Made by a program: the position numbers and the translations under genes
DNA from: Caldovatus aquaticus
GTDB taxonomy: Bacteria > Pseudomonadota > Alphaproteobacteria > Acetobacterales > Acetobacteraceae
Direction: 5' to 3'
Length of the DNA: 47,442 nt
Assembly: GCF_019458025.1 (NCBI RefSeq)
Contig: NZ_JAHZUY010000023.1
Coordinates: 1 to 47,442 of the forward strand
The notes under the pieces: model-generated
Database searches by the model: none
What the model was told of the DNA's origin: nothing
What the model saw: the letters and a program-made list of their open reading frames with translations, nothing else
Shown: positions 8,306 through 15,543 of the stretch, one piece after another
Layout of the letters: each line of letters opens with the position of its first letter
Position numbering within the stretch: the first letter of the stretch is position 1

Positions 8306-8599
8306 TCAGGGCGCGGCGTGCGCCGCGGCGGCCGGCGCGGCGAGTCCCGCGCGCAACCGGTCCACCTGGCGGGCGAGCCGCTCGAGCGCGGGGCGCAGCC
8401 CGCGCGCGACGTGCCGGTCGAGGCCGAGCACCGCCGCGCAGAGCGCCTCGGCCTCGGCGTCGAGGCCCGCGAGATCCACGGCACGGCCCGCTGCGACCAG
8501 CGCATCCGCCACCGCAAGGGTGGCGGCCAGGGACTCGATCGCGGCATTCGCGGCGGCGGCGTTCGGGGCGGCGTTCGGGGCGGATGGCGGCGGATGCAT
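8306..8599 (-). CDS. Small Ala-rich helical protein in the flagellar cluster, unknown
   Basis: 97 residues, very Ala/Leu-rich, predicted mostly helical (about 18-85), with no membrane segment or signal peptide. It is the first gene of the minus-strand unit leading into fliO and fliP (21 bases to fliO) and is divergent from flgB. Position suggests an export chaperone or regulator of flagellar assembly (for example something FlgN-like in size). No sequence motif confirms this. It could be a lineage-specific flagellar accessory protein. Confidence 0.55.
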   Translation of the reverse strand: MHPPPSAPNAAPNAAAANAAIESLAATLAVADALVAAGRAVDLAGLDAEAEALCAAVLGLDRHVARGLRPALERLARQVDRLRAGLAAPAAAAHAAP

Positions 8600-8695
8600 G
8601 GCCGAAGGGATGCACGGCTGCGGTTACTGAAGTCCTGCGCCCGCCCCGCGTCGCCGTTTAACCCATTCTTCGCCGTGCGGTGGCAGGCTCGGCGC

Positions 8696-9100
8696 ATGGA
8701 CCCGACACGCAGCGGCCCGATCGCGCTGGCGGAATACCGCCTGCGGTGGCTCGACCGGCGCCAGGAAGTGCTGGCGCAGAACATCGCGAACGCCGACACG
8801 CCCGGCTACCGGCCGCGCGACCTGCGGCCCTTCGCGGAGATCCTGGCGCGGAGCGGCGCCGCGCCGGCGGCGTTCGCCGTGACGCAGCCGGGGCATCTGC
8901 GGCCGGCGCGGGAGGGCGCCGGCGCCTGGCGCGCGGTCGAGGACCGGAACGCGGCGGAGCGCGCGCCGAACGGCAACGCCGTGGCGCTCGACGAGCAGGC
9001 GCTGCGGGTCGCGGACACGGACGCGGCGCATGCGCTCGCGATGGGGCTGCACCGCCGCTACCTGGCGATGTTCCGCGCCGCGCTCGGGCGTCCGGGCTAG
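8696..9100 (+). CDS. flgB: Flagellar proximal rod protein FlgB
   Basis: 134 residues. The N-terminal rod signature 'RRQEVLAQNIANADTPGYRPRDL' (given here in part: LAQNIANADTPGYRPRD) is diagnostic of FlgB. The C-terminal segment 'HALAMGLHRRYLAMFRAALG' forms the usual helical end that packs with other axial proteins. FlgB is the most proximal rod component and is exported by the type III gate. It is the first gene of a plus-strand cluster, divergent from the 97-residue gene. No good SD is visible before the ATG. Earlier in-frame starts give Arg-rich sequence unlike the family. Confidence 0.93.
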   Translation: MDPTRSGPIALAEYRLRWLDRRQEVLAQNIANADTPGYRPRDLRPFAEILARSGAAPAAFAVTQPGHLRPAREGAGAWRAVEDRNAAERAPNGNAVALDEQALRVADTDAAHALAMGLHRRYLAMFRAALGRPG

Positions 9101-9132
9101 GCGCGGGCGGGCGAGAGGGGAGGGAGGCTCGG

Positions 9133-9540
9133 ATGGACCTCGAGCGGGCGCTGCGGATCTCGGCGGCGGGCATGCAGGCGCAGTCGGTGCGGCTGCGGGT
9201 GGTGGCGGAGAACCTCGCCAACCGCGAGAGCACCGGGCAGACGCCGGGGGCGGACCCCTACCGGCGCAAGACGGTGGTCTTCGCCAACCGGCTCGATCGC
9301 GCGCTCGGGGCGGCGACGGTGCGGGTGGCGCGCATCGGCGCCCAGCCCGGGGCGTTCCCCGAACGCTACGATCCCGGGCACCCGGCCGCCGACGCGCGCG
9401 GATACGTCAAGGAGCCCAACGTGGACAGCCTGGTGGAGATGATGGACATGCGCGAGGCGCAGCGCAGCTACATGGCGAACCTCGCCGTGCTCGAGACGAC
9501 GCGCGGCATGCTCGCGCGCGCGATCGAGGCGCTGCGCTGA
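9133..9540 (+). CDS. flgC: Flagellar rod protein FlgC
   Basis: 135 residues. It starts with 'MDLERALRISAAGMQAQSVR' and continues with the rod motif 'VVAENLANRESTGQTPGADPYRRK' (ENLANRESTGQTPGADPYRR region). The C-terminal motif 'VKEPNVDSLVEMMDMREAQR' is the strongly conserved FlgC end. Rod assembly component, exported with FlgB. GGGAGG lies 6 to 7 bases before the start. The stop overlaps the fliE ATG by one base (TGATG). Confidence 0.95.
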   Translation: MDLERALRISAAGMQAQSVRLRVVAENLANRESTGQTPGADPYRRKTVVFANRLDRALGAATVRVARIGAQPGAFPERYDPGHPAADARGYVKEPNVDSLVEMMDMREAQRSYMANLAVLETTRGMLARAIEALR

Positions 9541-9899
9541 TGGCGGCGCCGCTGCTCGCCGCCGCTCCGCTGCTGGCCGGCGCGGCCGGTGCCGTCGCCG
9601 CGGCGGCCTATCGTGCCGCCGGGGGCGCCGCCGCGGCGGCGCCGGGCGGGGCCGGCACGGCGACCGCCGCCGGCCAGGCGGAGGGAGGTTTCGGCGCGGC
9701 GCTGCGCCGCGCCGTGGAGGGCGCGGTGGAGCTCGGCCGGTCGGCGGATGTCGCCGCCACGCGGGCGCTGCTCGGGCAGGGCAGCGTCACCGACGTGGTG
9801 CTGGCGGTCTCCAGCGCGGAACTCGCGCTCCAGACCGCCGTCGCGGTGCGCGACCGCGTGGTTGCCGCCTACCAGGACGTGATGCGCATGCCGATCTGA
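9540..9899 (+). CDS. fliE: Flagellar hook-basal body protein FliE
   Basis: 119 residues. The C-terminal half has the FliE hallmarks: 'GQGSVTDVVLAVSSAELALQ' followed by 'TAVAVRDRVVAAYQDVMRMP'. FliE links the MS ring and export gate to the rod. The N-terminal half is an unusually Ala/Gly-rich low-complexity stretch. Translationally coupled to flgC. About 100 bases separate it from fliQ. Confidence 0.93.
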   Translation: MAAPLLAAAPLLAGAAGAVAAAAYRAAGGAAAAAPGGAGTATAAGQAEGGFGAALRRAVEGAVELGRSADVAATRALLGQGSVTDVVLAVSSAELALQTAVAVRDRVVAAYQDVMRMPI

Positions 9900-9969
9900 C
9901 GGCACCGGCATGGCCCGCAGGATGCGGCCCGGCGATGCGGTTGCGGGGCGCGGGTGGCGGCGCGGGCGC

Positions 9970-9989
9970 GGCGCCTGCATGACGGCGCC
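9970..9989 (+). promoter_or_regulatory. Hairpin just upstream of fliQ
   Basis: GGCGCC (9970-9975), an 8-base loop and GGCGCC (9984-9989) end 9 bases before the fliQ ATG. The fliQ leader lacks a clear Shine-Dalgarno sequence, so this stem could influence translation initiation. Chance occurrence is quite possible in DNA this GC-rich. Confidence 0.25.
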
Positions 9990-9998
9990 TCTCCGCCG

Positions 9999-10268
9999 AT
10001 GAACGACCCGGTCGTGCTCGCGGCGCGCGATGCGCTGTGGTTGACCGTCCAGCTCGGCGGTCCCCTGCTGCTCGCGATGCTGGCCATCGGGCTCGGCGTG
10101 GCGCTGCTGCAGGCGCTCACGCAGATCAACGAGGCGACGCTGGCCTTCCTGCCGAAGCTCGCCGCGCTGGGCGCGGCGCTGCTGCTGCTCGGACCGCCGA
10201 TGGCGGAGGCGCTGCGAAGCTACGCCGAGCGGCTGTTCGAGGCGGCGGTCGCGACGGGGTTGCGCTGA
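9999..10268 (+). CDS. fliQ: Flagellar export gate protein FliQ
   Basis: 89 residues, exactly the usual FliQ length, with two membrane hairpins. The conserved segment 'GVALLQALTQINEATLAFLP' followed by 'KLAALGAALLLLGPPMAE' identifies it. It assembles with FliP and FliR into the export gate. The ATG at 9999 was chosen over upstream starts because it gives the standard length. Its TGA overlaps the fliR ATG. Confidence 0.93.
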   Translation: MNDPVVLAARDALWLTVQLGGPLLLAMLAIGLGVALLQALTQINEATLAFLPKLAALGAALLLLGPPMAEALRSYAERLFEAAVATGLR

Positions 10269-11068
10269 TGCCGCCCGGGGCGGAGACGGCGATGGCGGGC
10301 CTGTCCGGCGGCGCGCCGCTGGCGACGCTCGCCTTCCAGGCCGTGCTGGTCTTCGCCCGCATCGGGGCGGCAGCGATGCTGCTGCCCGGGCTCGGCGAGC
10401 AGGAGGTCCCCGCGATGCCGCGCCTCGCGCTCGGCCTGGCGCTGGTGCCGCTGCTGCTGCCGGGACTCGCGCCCGCGCTGCCGCCGGCGCCCGAGGCCCC
10501 GGCGGAGACGCTGCGGCTGCTGGCGCTCGAGGCCCTGGCCGGGCTGTTCCTCGGCGGGCTGGCGCGGCTGGTGGCGCTCGCGCTCGGCATGGCCGGGCAG
10601 GCGGTGGCGCTGCTCCTGGGGCTGGCGACGGTGCTGGCGCCCGATCCCCAGTTCGGGGCGCAGGGCACGGCGCCGGCGCGGCTGCTCCTGCTGGCGGGGG
10701 CGGTGCTGGTGCTCGGCTCGGGGCTCTACGCGCTGCCGCTGCGCGCGCTTGCCGAGAGCTACGCGGTGCTGCCGCCCGGCGCCCCCTGGCCGGCCGGCGA
10801 GGCGGCGGAGCTCGCCGCGCAGGCGGCGAGCGACAGCCTGGCGCTGGCGCTGCGTCTCGCCGCTCCCTTCGTGCTGGCCGCCGTGCTGTTCCACCTGGCG
10901 CTCGCGCTGCTCGCACGGCTTGCGCCGCAGGTGCAGATCTTCTTCGTCGCCACGCCGGGGCAGCTTCTGCTCGGCCTCGCGCTGTTCGCGCTGCTCTTCC
11001 CGGCGATGATGGACGCCTTCGCCGAGGCGGCGGCCGCGGCCTTCGCGGCGCTCGCCGGGCGCGGCTGA
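10268..11068 (+). CDS. fliR: Flagellar export gate protein FliR
   Basis: 266 residues, multi-spanning membrane protein with about six hydrophobic segments. Conserved features include 'FARIGAAAMLLPGLGEQEVP', the 'MAGQAVALLLGLATVLAPDPQFGAQG' region (FliR-typical 'DPQFGAQGTAPARLL') and 'LARLAPQVQIFFVATPGQLL'. Part of the FliPQR gate that moves flagellar subunits across the inner membrane. Coupled to fliQ by ATGA-type overlap, and flhB follows 15 bases later. Confidence 0.93.
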   Translation: MPPGAETAMAGLSGGAPLATLAFQAVLVFARIGAAAMLLPGLGEQEVPAMPRLALGLALVPLLLPGLAPALPPAPEAPAETLRLLALEALAGLFLGGLARLVALALGMAGQAVALLLGLATVLAPDPQFGAQGTAPARLLLLAGAVLVLGSGLYALPLRALAESYAVLPPGAPWPAGEAAELAAQAASDSLALALRLAAPFVLAAVLFHLALALLARLAPQVQIFFVATPGQLLLGLALFALLFPAMMDAFAEAAAAAFAALAGRG

Positions 11069-11083
11069 GGACGGGCGCCGGCC

Positions 11084-12202
11084 ATGGCCGGGGACGACGC
11101 GCGGGAACAGGGCGCCGAGGACCGGACCGAACCGGCGACGCCGCGCCGCATCGAGCGGGCGCGCGAGGAGGGCCAGGTCGCGCTGTCGCGCGAGGCCGTG
11201 GCGCTCGGCACGCTGGCGGGCGGGCTGGTCGTCGCGGCCGTGGCGCTGCCGCCGCTCGGCGCCGAGGCACTCCGCGCGATGCGCGGCGTGTTCGCGAAAG
11301 CCGGGCACGCGCTGGCCTGGCAGGAAGCGGCGGCGGAGATCGCGCGGACCGGCGCGCTGGCGATCGCGGCGGGGGCGGGCGGGGCCGCGCTCGGCGCGGC
11401 GGTGGCAACGCTGCTGCAGACGCGCGGGCTGGTCGCGCCGCGCCTGCTGCGGCCGCAGCTCGCGCGGATCAGCCCGCGCGCCGGGCTGCGGCGCCTGGTC
11501 GGGGCGGAGGCGGCGACCGAATGGGTGCGCACCGCGCTGAAGCTCGGCGCCGTGGGGGCGGCGCTGTGGTCGGCGGCGCCGCATGACCTCGCGCAAGTCG
11601 CTGCGGCGCTGCACCTGTCGCCGGCCGGCCTGGCCGGCGCCATGGCCGCGGCCGGAGCGCGCCTGGTCGCCGCCGGGCTTGCCGCCTTCGCGCTGATCGC
11701 CGCGCTCGACCTGCTGCTCGCGCGCTGGCGCCACCTGCGGCACCTGCGCATGAGCCGCCAGGAGCTGCGCGAGGAGCTGCGCGAGAGCGAAGGCGACCCG
11801 CAGGTGAAGGCGAAGCTGCGCCAGATCCGCCAGGCGCGGTCGCGGCGGCGCATGCTGGCGGCGGTCCGCACCGCGGCGGTGGTGGTGACCAACCCGACGC
11901 ACTACGCGGTCGCGCTCGCCTACGAGCGCGGCTCGAGCGCGGCGCCGCGCGTGGTGGCGAAGGGCGTGGACACGCTGGCCGCGCGCATCCGCGCCGAGGC
12001 GGAGCGCCACGGCGTGCCGGTGGTGTCCAACCCGCCGCTCGCGCGCGCGCTCTACGGGCTGGAACTGGAGGCCGAGATCCCCGTCGCATACTACCAGGCG
12101 GTGGCGGAGATCATCGCCTTCGTCTGGCGTCGGAGTGCGCGGACCGCACCGCGCCCGGCGGGAGAGGCGGAGACAGAGAGAGCGCACGGCGGCACGCGTT
12201 GA
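11084..12202 (+). CDS. flhB: Flagellar export substrate-switch protein FlhB
   Basis: 372 residues. The N-terminal cytoplasmic start 'DRTEPATPRRIERAREEGQV' is the classic FlhB opening, followed by four membrane segments and a cytoplasmic domain with the autocleavage motif N270-P-T-H ('TNPTHYAVAL'). Self-cleavage between Asn and Pro lets the exporter switch from rod/hook to filament substrates. Last gene of the visible flagellar run. flhA is not in the window. Confidence 0.96.
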   Translation: MAGDDAREQGAEDRTEPATPRRIERAREEGQVALSREAVALGTLAGGLVVAAVALPPLGAEALRAMRGVFAKAGHALAWQEAAAEIARTGALAIAAGAGGAALGAAVATLLQTRGLVAPRLLRPQLARISPRAGLRRLVGAEAATEWVRTALKLGAVGAALWSAAPHDLAQVAAALHLSPAGLAGAMAAAGARLVAAGLAAFALIAALDLLLARWRHLRHLRMSRQELREELRESEGDPQVKAKLRQIRQARSRRRMLAAVRTAAVVVTNPTHYAVALAYERGSSAAPRVVAKGVDTLAARIRAEAERHGVPVVSNPPLARALYGLELEAEIPVAYYQAVAEIIAFVWRRSARTAPRPAGEAETERAHGGTR

Positions 12203-12643
12203 GGACGGGCCCGGCCCAGCGCGCCGCGGCGGAGACAAGGCGCGATGCCCGGGCGGCGCGGGGGGCCGCGGCGCGGCGGCGGGCCGGCGGCGCAGCCGCC
12301 GGTGCCCGCGCCCGGCGGCCCCGGCGCGCTGCTCTCGCTCCCGCCGCCCGTGCGCGATGCCCCTGGCTTTCGGCGCAGTTTCGGACGCCTTTCGGGACTT
12401 TCCCCCCGAGCCGGGCGCATCGTCCCAAGCACCGCACGCCGAGCGGCATCGAGGCGATCTGCTCCGGCCGCGGCCCGTCCGATCGGTGCGATCCCCTCGC
12501 ACGGCACGACGTGCCGTCCGCTCCGCGGTGTGCGGCCTCATCCCGGGGGATCGCGGCCAGGGAGCAGCGGCGATCGCGCCTGGGGGGAAACAGGGCGCCG
12601 GCGCGGCAGGCGCAGGCGCACCGAAGGACGGAAGGAGAGCCCC
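12203..12643. other. 441-base intergenic region with two adjacent dyads
   Basis: No convincing gene: open frames here are Arg/Pro-rich shadows. It holds two adjacent perfect inverted repeats. GATCG-GTG-CGATC is at 12481-12493 and ACGGCAC-GAC-GTGCCGT at 12501-12517. They lie 127 bases or more before the exported-protein gene at 12644 and are candidate operators. No clear sigma-70 or sigma-54 promoter could be assigned. Confidence 0.45.
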
Positions 12644-13045
12644 ATGTTCGGACAGGCGCAGACGATCCGTATCTCCGGCATCGCCGCACTCGCCTTCGGC
12701 ATCGCGGCGGCGACGCTCGCCACGGCGCGGGCGCAGGCCCCCGAGGCCGGCTTCCGCGGCCCGGAGCGCGGCGCCGCCGGGAATATCGTCGGCGGCGGCG
12801 TGGCGACGATCCACGGCGGCGGCGACGAGATGGTGATCCTGTACAGCGCCACCGGCGCCGGCGCCGGTGCCGAGCTGGCGCAGCCGGGGCGCGTCGCGCA
12901 CCTGACCGGCGGCGCCGGGGACGGCCCGGAGGTCGTCTACCTCCGGCCGGAGACGGTGCGCCTTGGCCGTGAGGCCTGGGTGACCGGCGGCGGCGACGAG
13001 ATGCAGGTCGTCTACACCTCGCCCTACGCCACGCCGGCGCGCTGA
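12644..13045 (+). CDS. Small exported three-repeat beta protein, unknown
   Basis: 133 residues. An N-terminal Sec signal peptide ends around 'TARAQAPEA' (residue about 31). The mature part has three related repeats: 'ATIHGGGDEMVILYS', 'AHLTGGAGDGPEVVYLR' and 'AWVTGGGDEMQVVYTS', each (H/T)GG..D...V-V/I-Y. This suggests a small beta-rich periplasmic or secreted protein with possible metal or ligand binding through the GGGDE loops. The start is favoured by AAGGAGAG nine bases upstream. An open frame reaches back to 12245 but is low-complexity. No known family is recognised. Confidence 0.65.
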   Translation: MFGQAQTIRISGIAALAFGIAAATLATARAQAPEAGFRGPERGAAGNIVGGGVATIHGGGDEMVILYSATGAGAGAELAQPGRVAHLTGGAGDGPEVVYLRPETVRLGREAWVTGGGDEMQVVYTSPYATPAR

Positions 13046-13077
13046 CGCGCCGCCCGCCGCGACCGCGACGCGGCCCA

Positions 13078-13108
13078 GGGCCGGCCCTGCCCCGGCAGGC
13101 GCCGGCCC
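13078..13108. terminator. Long hairpin between convergent genes (bidirectional terminator)
   Basis: GGGCCGGC (13078-13085) pairs with GCCGGCCC (13101-13108), and inside it CCTGCC (13086-13091) pairs with GGCAGG (13094-13099), with one bulged C. This near-perfect 14 bp stem lies between the stop codons of two converging genes (13045 and 13116). There is no long T tract, but position and stability favour a shared terminator. Confidence 0.65.
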
Positions 13109-13115
13109 TCTCGCG

Positions 13116-14531
13116 TCAGGGCCGGGGCGCGGTGTCGGCGGCGGGCCGCGGTCCGGCGACCGCAAGGTAGGTCGCGGCGAGCCGCGGCGGATCGCCGGCC
13201 ACGACGTGCAGGAGCGCCCCGTCCGCGCGCACCTCCCCGCAGCCGTGGCGCGAGGTGCAGAGCCGGTCCCCCTCCACCCACCAGCGCAGCTCGGCGATCC
13301 GCCGGCCGGGGCGGCGCGGGCTCGCCTGGTACAGCCGGCCGTCCGGCATCCAGACGGTCAGCACGAGCGCCCGCGGCTGCCATGCGGTGCCGTGCAGCGT
13401 CTGGCCCGCGAAGGCGTCGCGGATTTCCGCGCCGTCCAGGCGCCGGCCGCGCGGCAGCAGGAGCGGCTCGCCCGTGACGAGGGCGCGCTGCACGTCCGCG
13501 GGCGCCATTCCCGACGCGCAGGCATAGCCGACCTCCAGGGCGCGGCCCGAGGTGTGGTGCCGGGTCTCGACCGGGCCGCCGAGGTCCGGCCGGTCGTGAC
13601 CGGGGATCTCCGCGATCAGCACCTGCAGGCCGGCGCGCCGCGCGGCCTCGGCCCAATGCTCCCAGGCGGCCGCCGGAACCCTCCGGTCGTGGTGGTCGCC
13701 CATGACGAAGACGGTCGCATCGGCAGGGAGCTTCCTGCCCCCCGCAAGGGCGCGCATGGGATCGGCGAGGTCGTCCCGCATGGCGAGGCTGTCCAGGGCG
13801 GCCACCCCGCCGCCGCCGCCGCCGCCGGCCGTGCGGTAGTACTCGCCGAGGTCGAGCGGCGCCGAGGCGAGCACCGCGCAGCGGATGTCGGCCCGCCGCG
13901 TCAGCAGGTTGGCCAGCACGGTCCCGCCGGAGGAGAAGCCCACGGCCGCGAAGTCGCGGATCCAGGGATGGCGCCGCCGCAGTTCGGTCAGCGCCGCGTC
14001 GAGGAGCTCCACCTCGTCGTGCGAGTGGCGGTCCTGGGCCTGGTCGCCCGAGGAGCCGTGCATGCCCGGCCGGGCGAGCAGGACCACGGGCAGCCCGCCC
14101 ATGACGGCGCTGAGCATCTCCGCCCCGCTCCACCGCAGCTCGGCCGTCAGCTCGTAGAGCATGCTGGCGCTCTCGAGCCGCGGCCTTCCACCCGCCATGC
14201 GGTAGGTGGCGCCGGTCGGGTCGCCCGGGATCCAGACCAGCGCCGTCGCCGGTCGCGGCGGCGGCCCGTCGAGGCCCGCCGCGTGGTAGCGGATGCATTC
14301 GCTGCGGCGCCCGTCCGCCGTGCCGACCCAGAGGCCGTCGGGCAGCGCCCGGCAGCCCGCCTCGGTCGCCCTGGCGCCGCTGAGCAGGCCGGCAAGGCCG
14401 AAGGTGTCCGCGGTGAAGCCCGGCGGCGGCTGGGTGCCGCCGGGCGCGCCGGCGCAGCCCGCGCCGATCGCCAGGAGCGGCAGCATCGGCAACAGGCGCA
14501 GCGCGCGCCGCCGCACGCGGCCATCGGTCAT
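13116..14531 (-). CDS. Lipoprotein-like alpha/beta hydrolase
   Basis: 471 residues. A twin-Arg-containing N-terminus, a hydrophobic core and a Cys ('LLAIGAGCAG') suggest an exported lipoprotein, although the residue at -3 of the lipobox is atypical. The nucleophile elbow G-F-S-S-G-G is near residues 198-203, and 'ARPGMHGSSGDQ' upstream resembles an oxyanion-hole region. A possible catalytic His is in 'VETRHHTSGR'. The second part (about 350-471) is a separate module of unknown role. A run of seven glycine codons lies near residue 235-242. The start at 14531 has GAGGA eight bases upstream. Probable periplasmic esterase or hydrolase; substrate unknown. Confidence 0.72.
   Translation of the reverse strand: MTDGRVRRRALRLLPMLPLLAIGAGCAGAPGGTQPPPGFTADTFGLAGLLSGARATEAGCRALPDGLWVGTADGRRSECIRYHAAGLDGPPPRPATALVWIPGDPTGATYRMAGGRPRLESASMLYELTAELRWSGAEMLSAVMGGLPVVLLARPGMHGSSGDQAQDRHSHDEVELLDAALTELRRRHPWIRDFAAVGFSSGGTVLANLLTRRADIRCAVLASAPLDLGEYYRTAGGGGGGGVAALDSLAMRDDLADPMRALAGGRKLPADATVFVMGDHHDRRVPAAAWEHWAEAARRAGLQVLIAEIPGHDRPDLGGPVETRHHTSGRALEVGYACASGMAPADVQRALVTGEPLLLPRGRRLDGAEIRDAFAGQTLHGTAWQPRALVLTVWMPDGRLYQASPRRPGRRIAELRWWVEGDRLCTSRHGCGEVRADGALLHVVAGDPPRLAATYLAVAGPRPAADTAPRP
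13807..13827. repeat. (CCG)7 trinucleotide repeat
   Basis: Seven CCG units read on the plus strand encode part of a poly-Gly run in the minus-strand hydrolase. Repeat length changes would add or remove glycines without a frameshift. Confidence 0.85.
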
Positions 14532-14634
14532 GAGGCACCGTCCTCGCGGGCGACTTTGCACCTTCGGCGACCGGCCGTCAGCAGGAACCGCACCGCCCGC
14601 CGCACCGGAGGCCCGGCGCGCCGGCCGTGCCGGC

Positions 14635-15543
14635 TCAGCGGAACGTGACCTCGACGAGAGGGCCGCGCGGGCCGGTGCGCCGCCGCGGGGCGGCGATGCA
14701 GCGGCTCCGCCGGGGCAGGCCCGTCGCGGCGATCATGCGATGCAGGCGGTCCGCGCCGGCCGGACGTTCCGGGACGCCGGTCGCGCCGGCGGCCGCGTCG
14801 CCGAACACGACGGTGCCGAAGTCGGCCAGCGGATGCAGCGCCTTCGTCCTCGGGTCGCGCGGCCGCTCGACGATCCACTGGGCGGATGCGCCGGCCGCCG
14901 GGACCCCGTCGTCCGGAGAGCGGAGGCAGGCGGCGACGGGCGGCGTGCGCGCGTTGGCGTTCGCCAGCCAGATCGCCGCCTGCCACGGCGAGCGGAGCCA
15001 GAGGAAGCAGAGGACGCGCTCGCCCGGTCCGATCCGCGGCCGGTCGAGGATGAGCGCGCCGGAGCGCGGATTGCCCCTGATCCACCACTGGACGAAGGGC
15101 AGGTGGCGGTCCGGGGCGCCCGCGATGTGGAGCGTGCCGAGCTGCGGCAGCGCGCGGCTCCACAGCCGGTGCCCGCCGAAGCCGATCCACACCGAGCAGC
15201 GGTGGTCGAGCCCCGCCGCGTCCGGCGCCGCGGCCGGCGCGAGCCGCGGCGCCTGCCAGCCGCCCGCGACGAAGCGGAAACGCTGCCCGCCGACCGGGAC
15301 CGCCCGCGCGCCGCTCCAGTTGCGGCTGGATTCGAGACAGGTGCCGCCCGGGAGGTATCCGCCGGCCTCGGCGTCCAGCACCGCCGCGATCCCGGGCGTC
15401 TGCGGCGTGCCGCAGGACAGGATCTCGCGCCAGACCCGGGCCAGGACGGGATGCAGCGCCTCATCGAGCGGCGGCGGCTCGTCCGGCGGCGGCGCGAGCC
15501 GCGCGCGAGCATCGGCGGCGGGCGGGCGCCAGGCGCCGCTCAC
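14635..15543 (-). CDS. G1-family (eqolisin) glutamic peptidase homologue
   Basis: 302 residues. The order of motifs follows the eqolisin fold: 'SSRNWSGARAV' (73-82), 'FVAGGWQAP' (91-99), 'CSVWIGFGG' (116-124), 'LPQLGT' (132-137) and 'SAQWIVERP' (220-228). By recalled alignment with scytalidoglutamic peptidase, Q134 matches catalytic Gln53 and E226 matches catalytic Glu136, so the dyad is kept. The aromatic 'WYEW' substrate segment is changed to 'VQWW' (151-154). No signal peptide or obvious propeptide is visible, unlike the secreted fungal enzymes. GTG start overlaps the stop of the PAP2 gene (GTGA), so the two genes form a coupled pair. It could be a non-proteolytic lectin-fold relative. Confidence 0.68.
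   Translation of the reverse strand: MSGAWRPPAADARARLAPPPDEPPPLDEALHPVLARVWREILSCGTPQTPGIAAVLDAEAGGYLPGGTCLESSRNWSGARAVPVGGQRFRFVAGGWQAPRLAPAAAPDAAGLDHRCSVWIGFGGHRLWSRALPQLGTLHIAGAPDRHLPFVQWWIRGNPRSGALILDRPRIGPGERVLCFLWLRSPWQAAIWLANANARTPPVAACLRSPDDGVPAAGASAQWIVERPRDPRTKALHPLADFGTVVFGDAAAGATGVPERPAGADRLHRMIAATGLPRRSRCIAAPRRRTGPRGPLVEVTFR

Noticed and set aside
8682-8695. TGGCAGGCTCGGCGC resembles a sigma-54 -24/-12 promoter (GG-N10-GC) for flgB
   Set aside because: It directly abuts the flgB ATG at 8696, so transcription would start inside the gene. The -12 half is also poor.
12245-12643. N-terminal extension of the exported three-repeat protein
   Set aside because: Low-complexity Arg/Pro sequence placed before a clear SD and signal peptide at 12644.
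15075-15095. First impression that the G1-like protein is catalytically dead because the WYEW Glu is missing
   Set aside because: That Glu is not the catalytic one. The catalytic Glu lies in the (A)xxIxE segment, which is kept as AQWIVE at residues 221-226.
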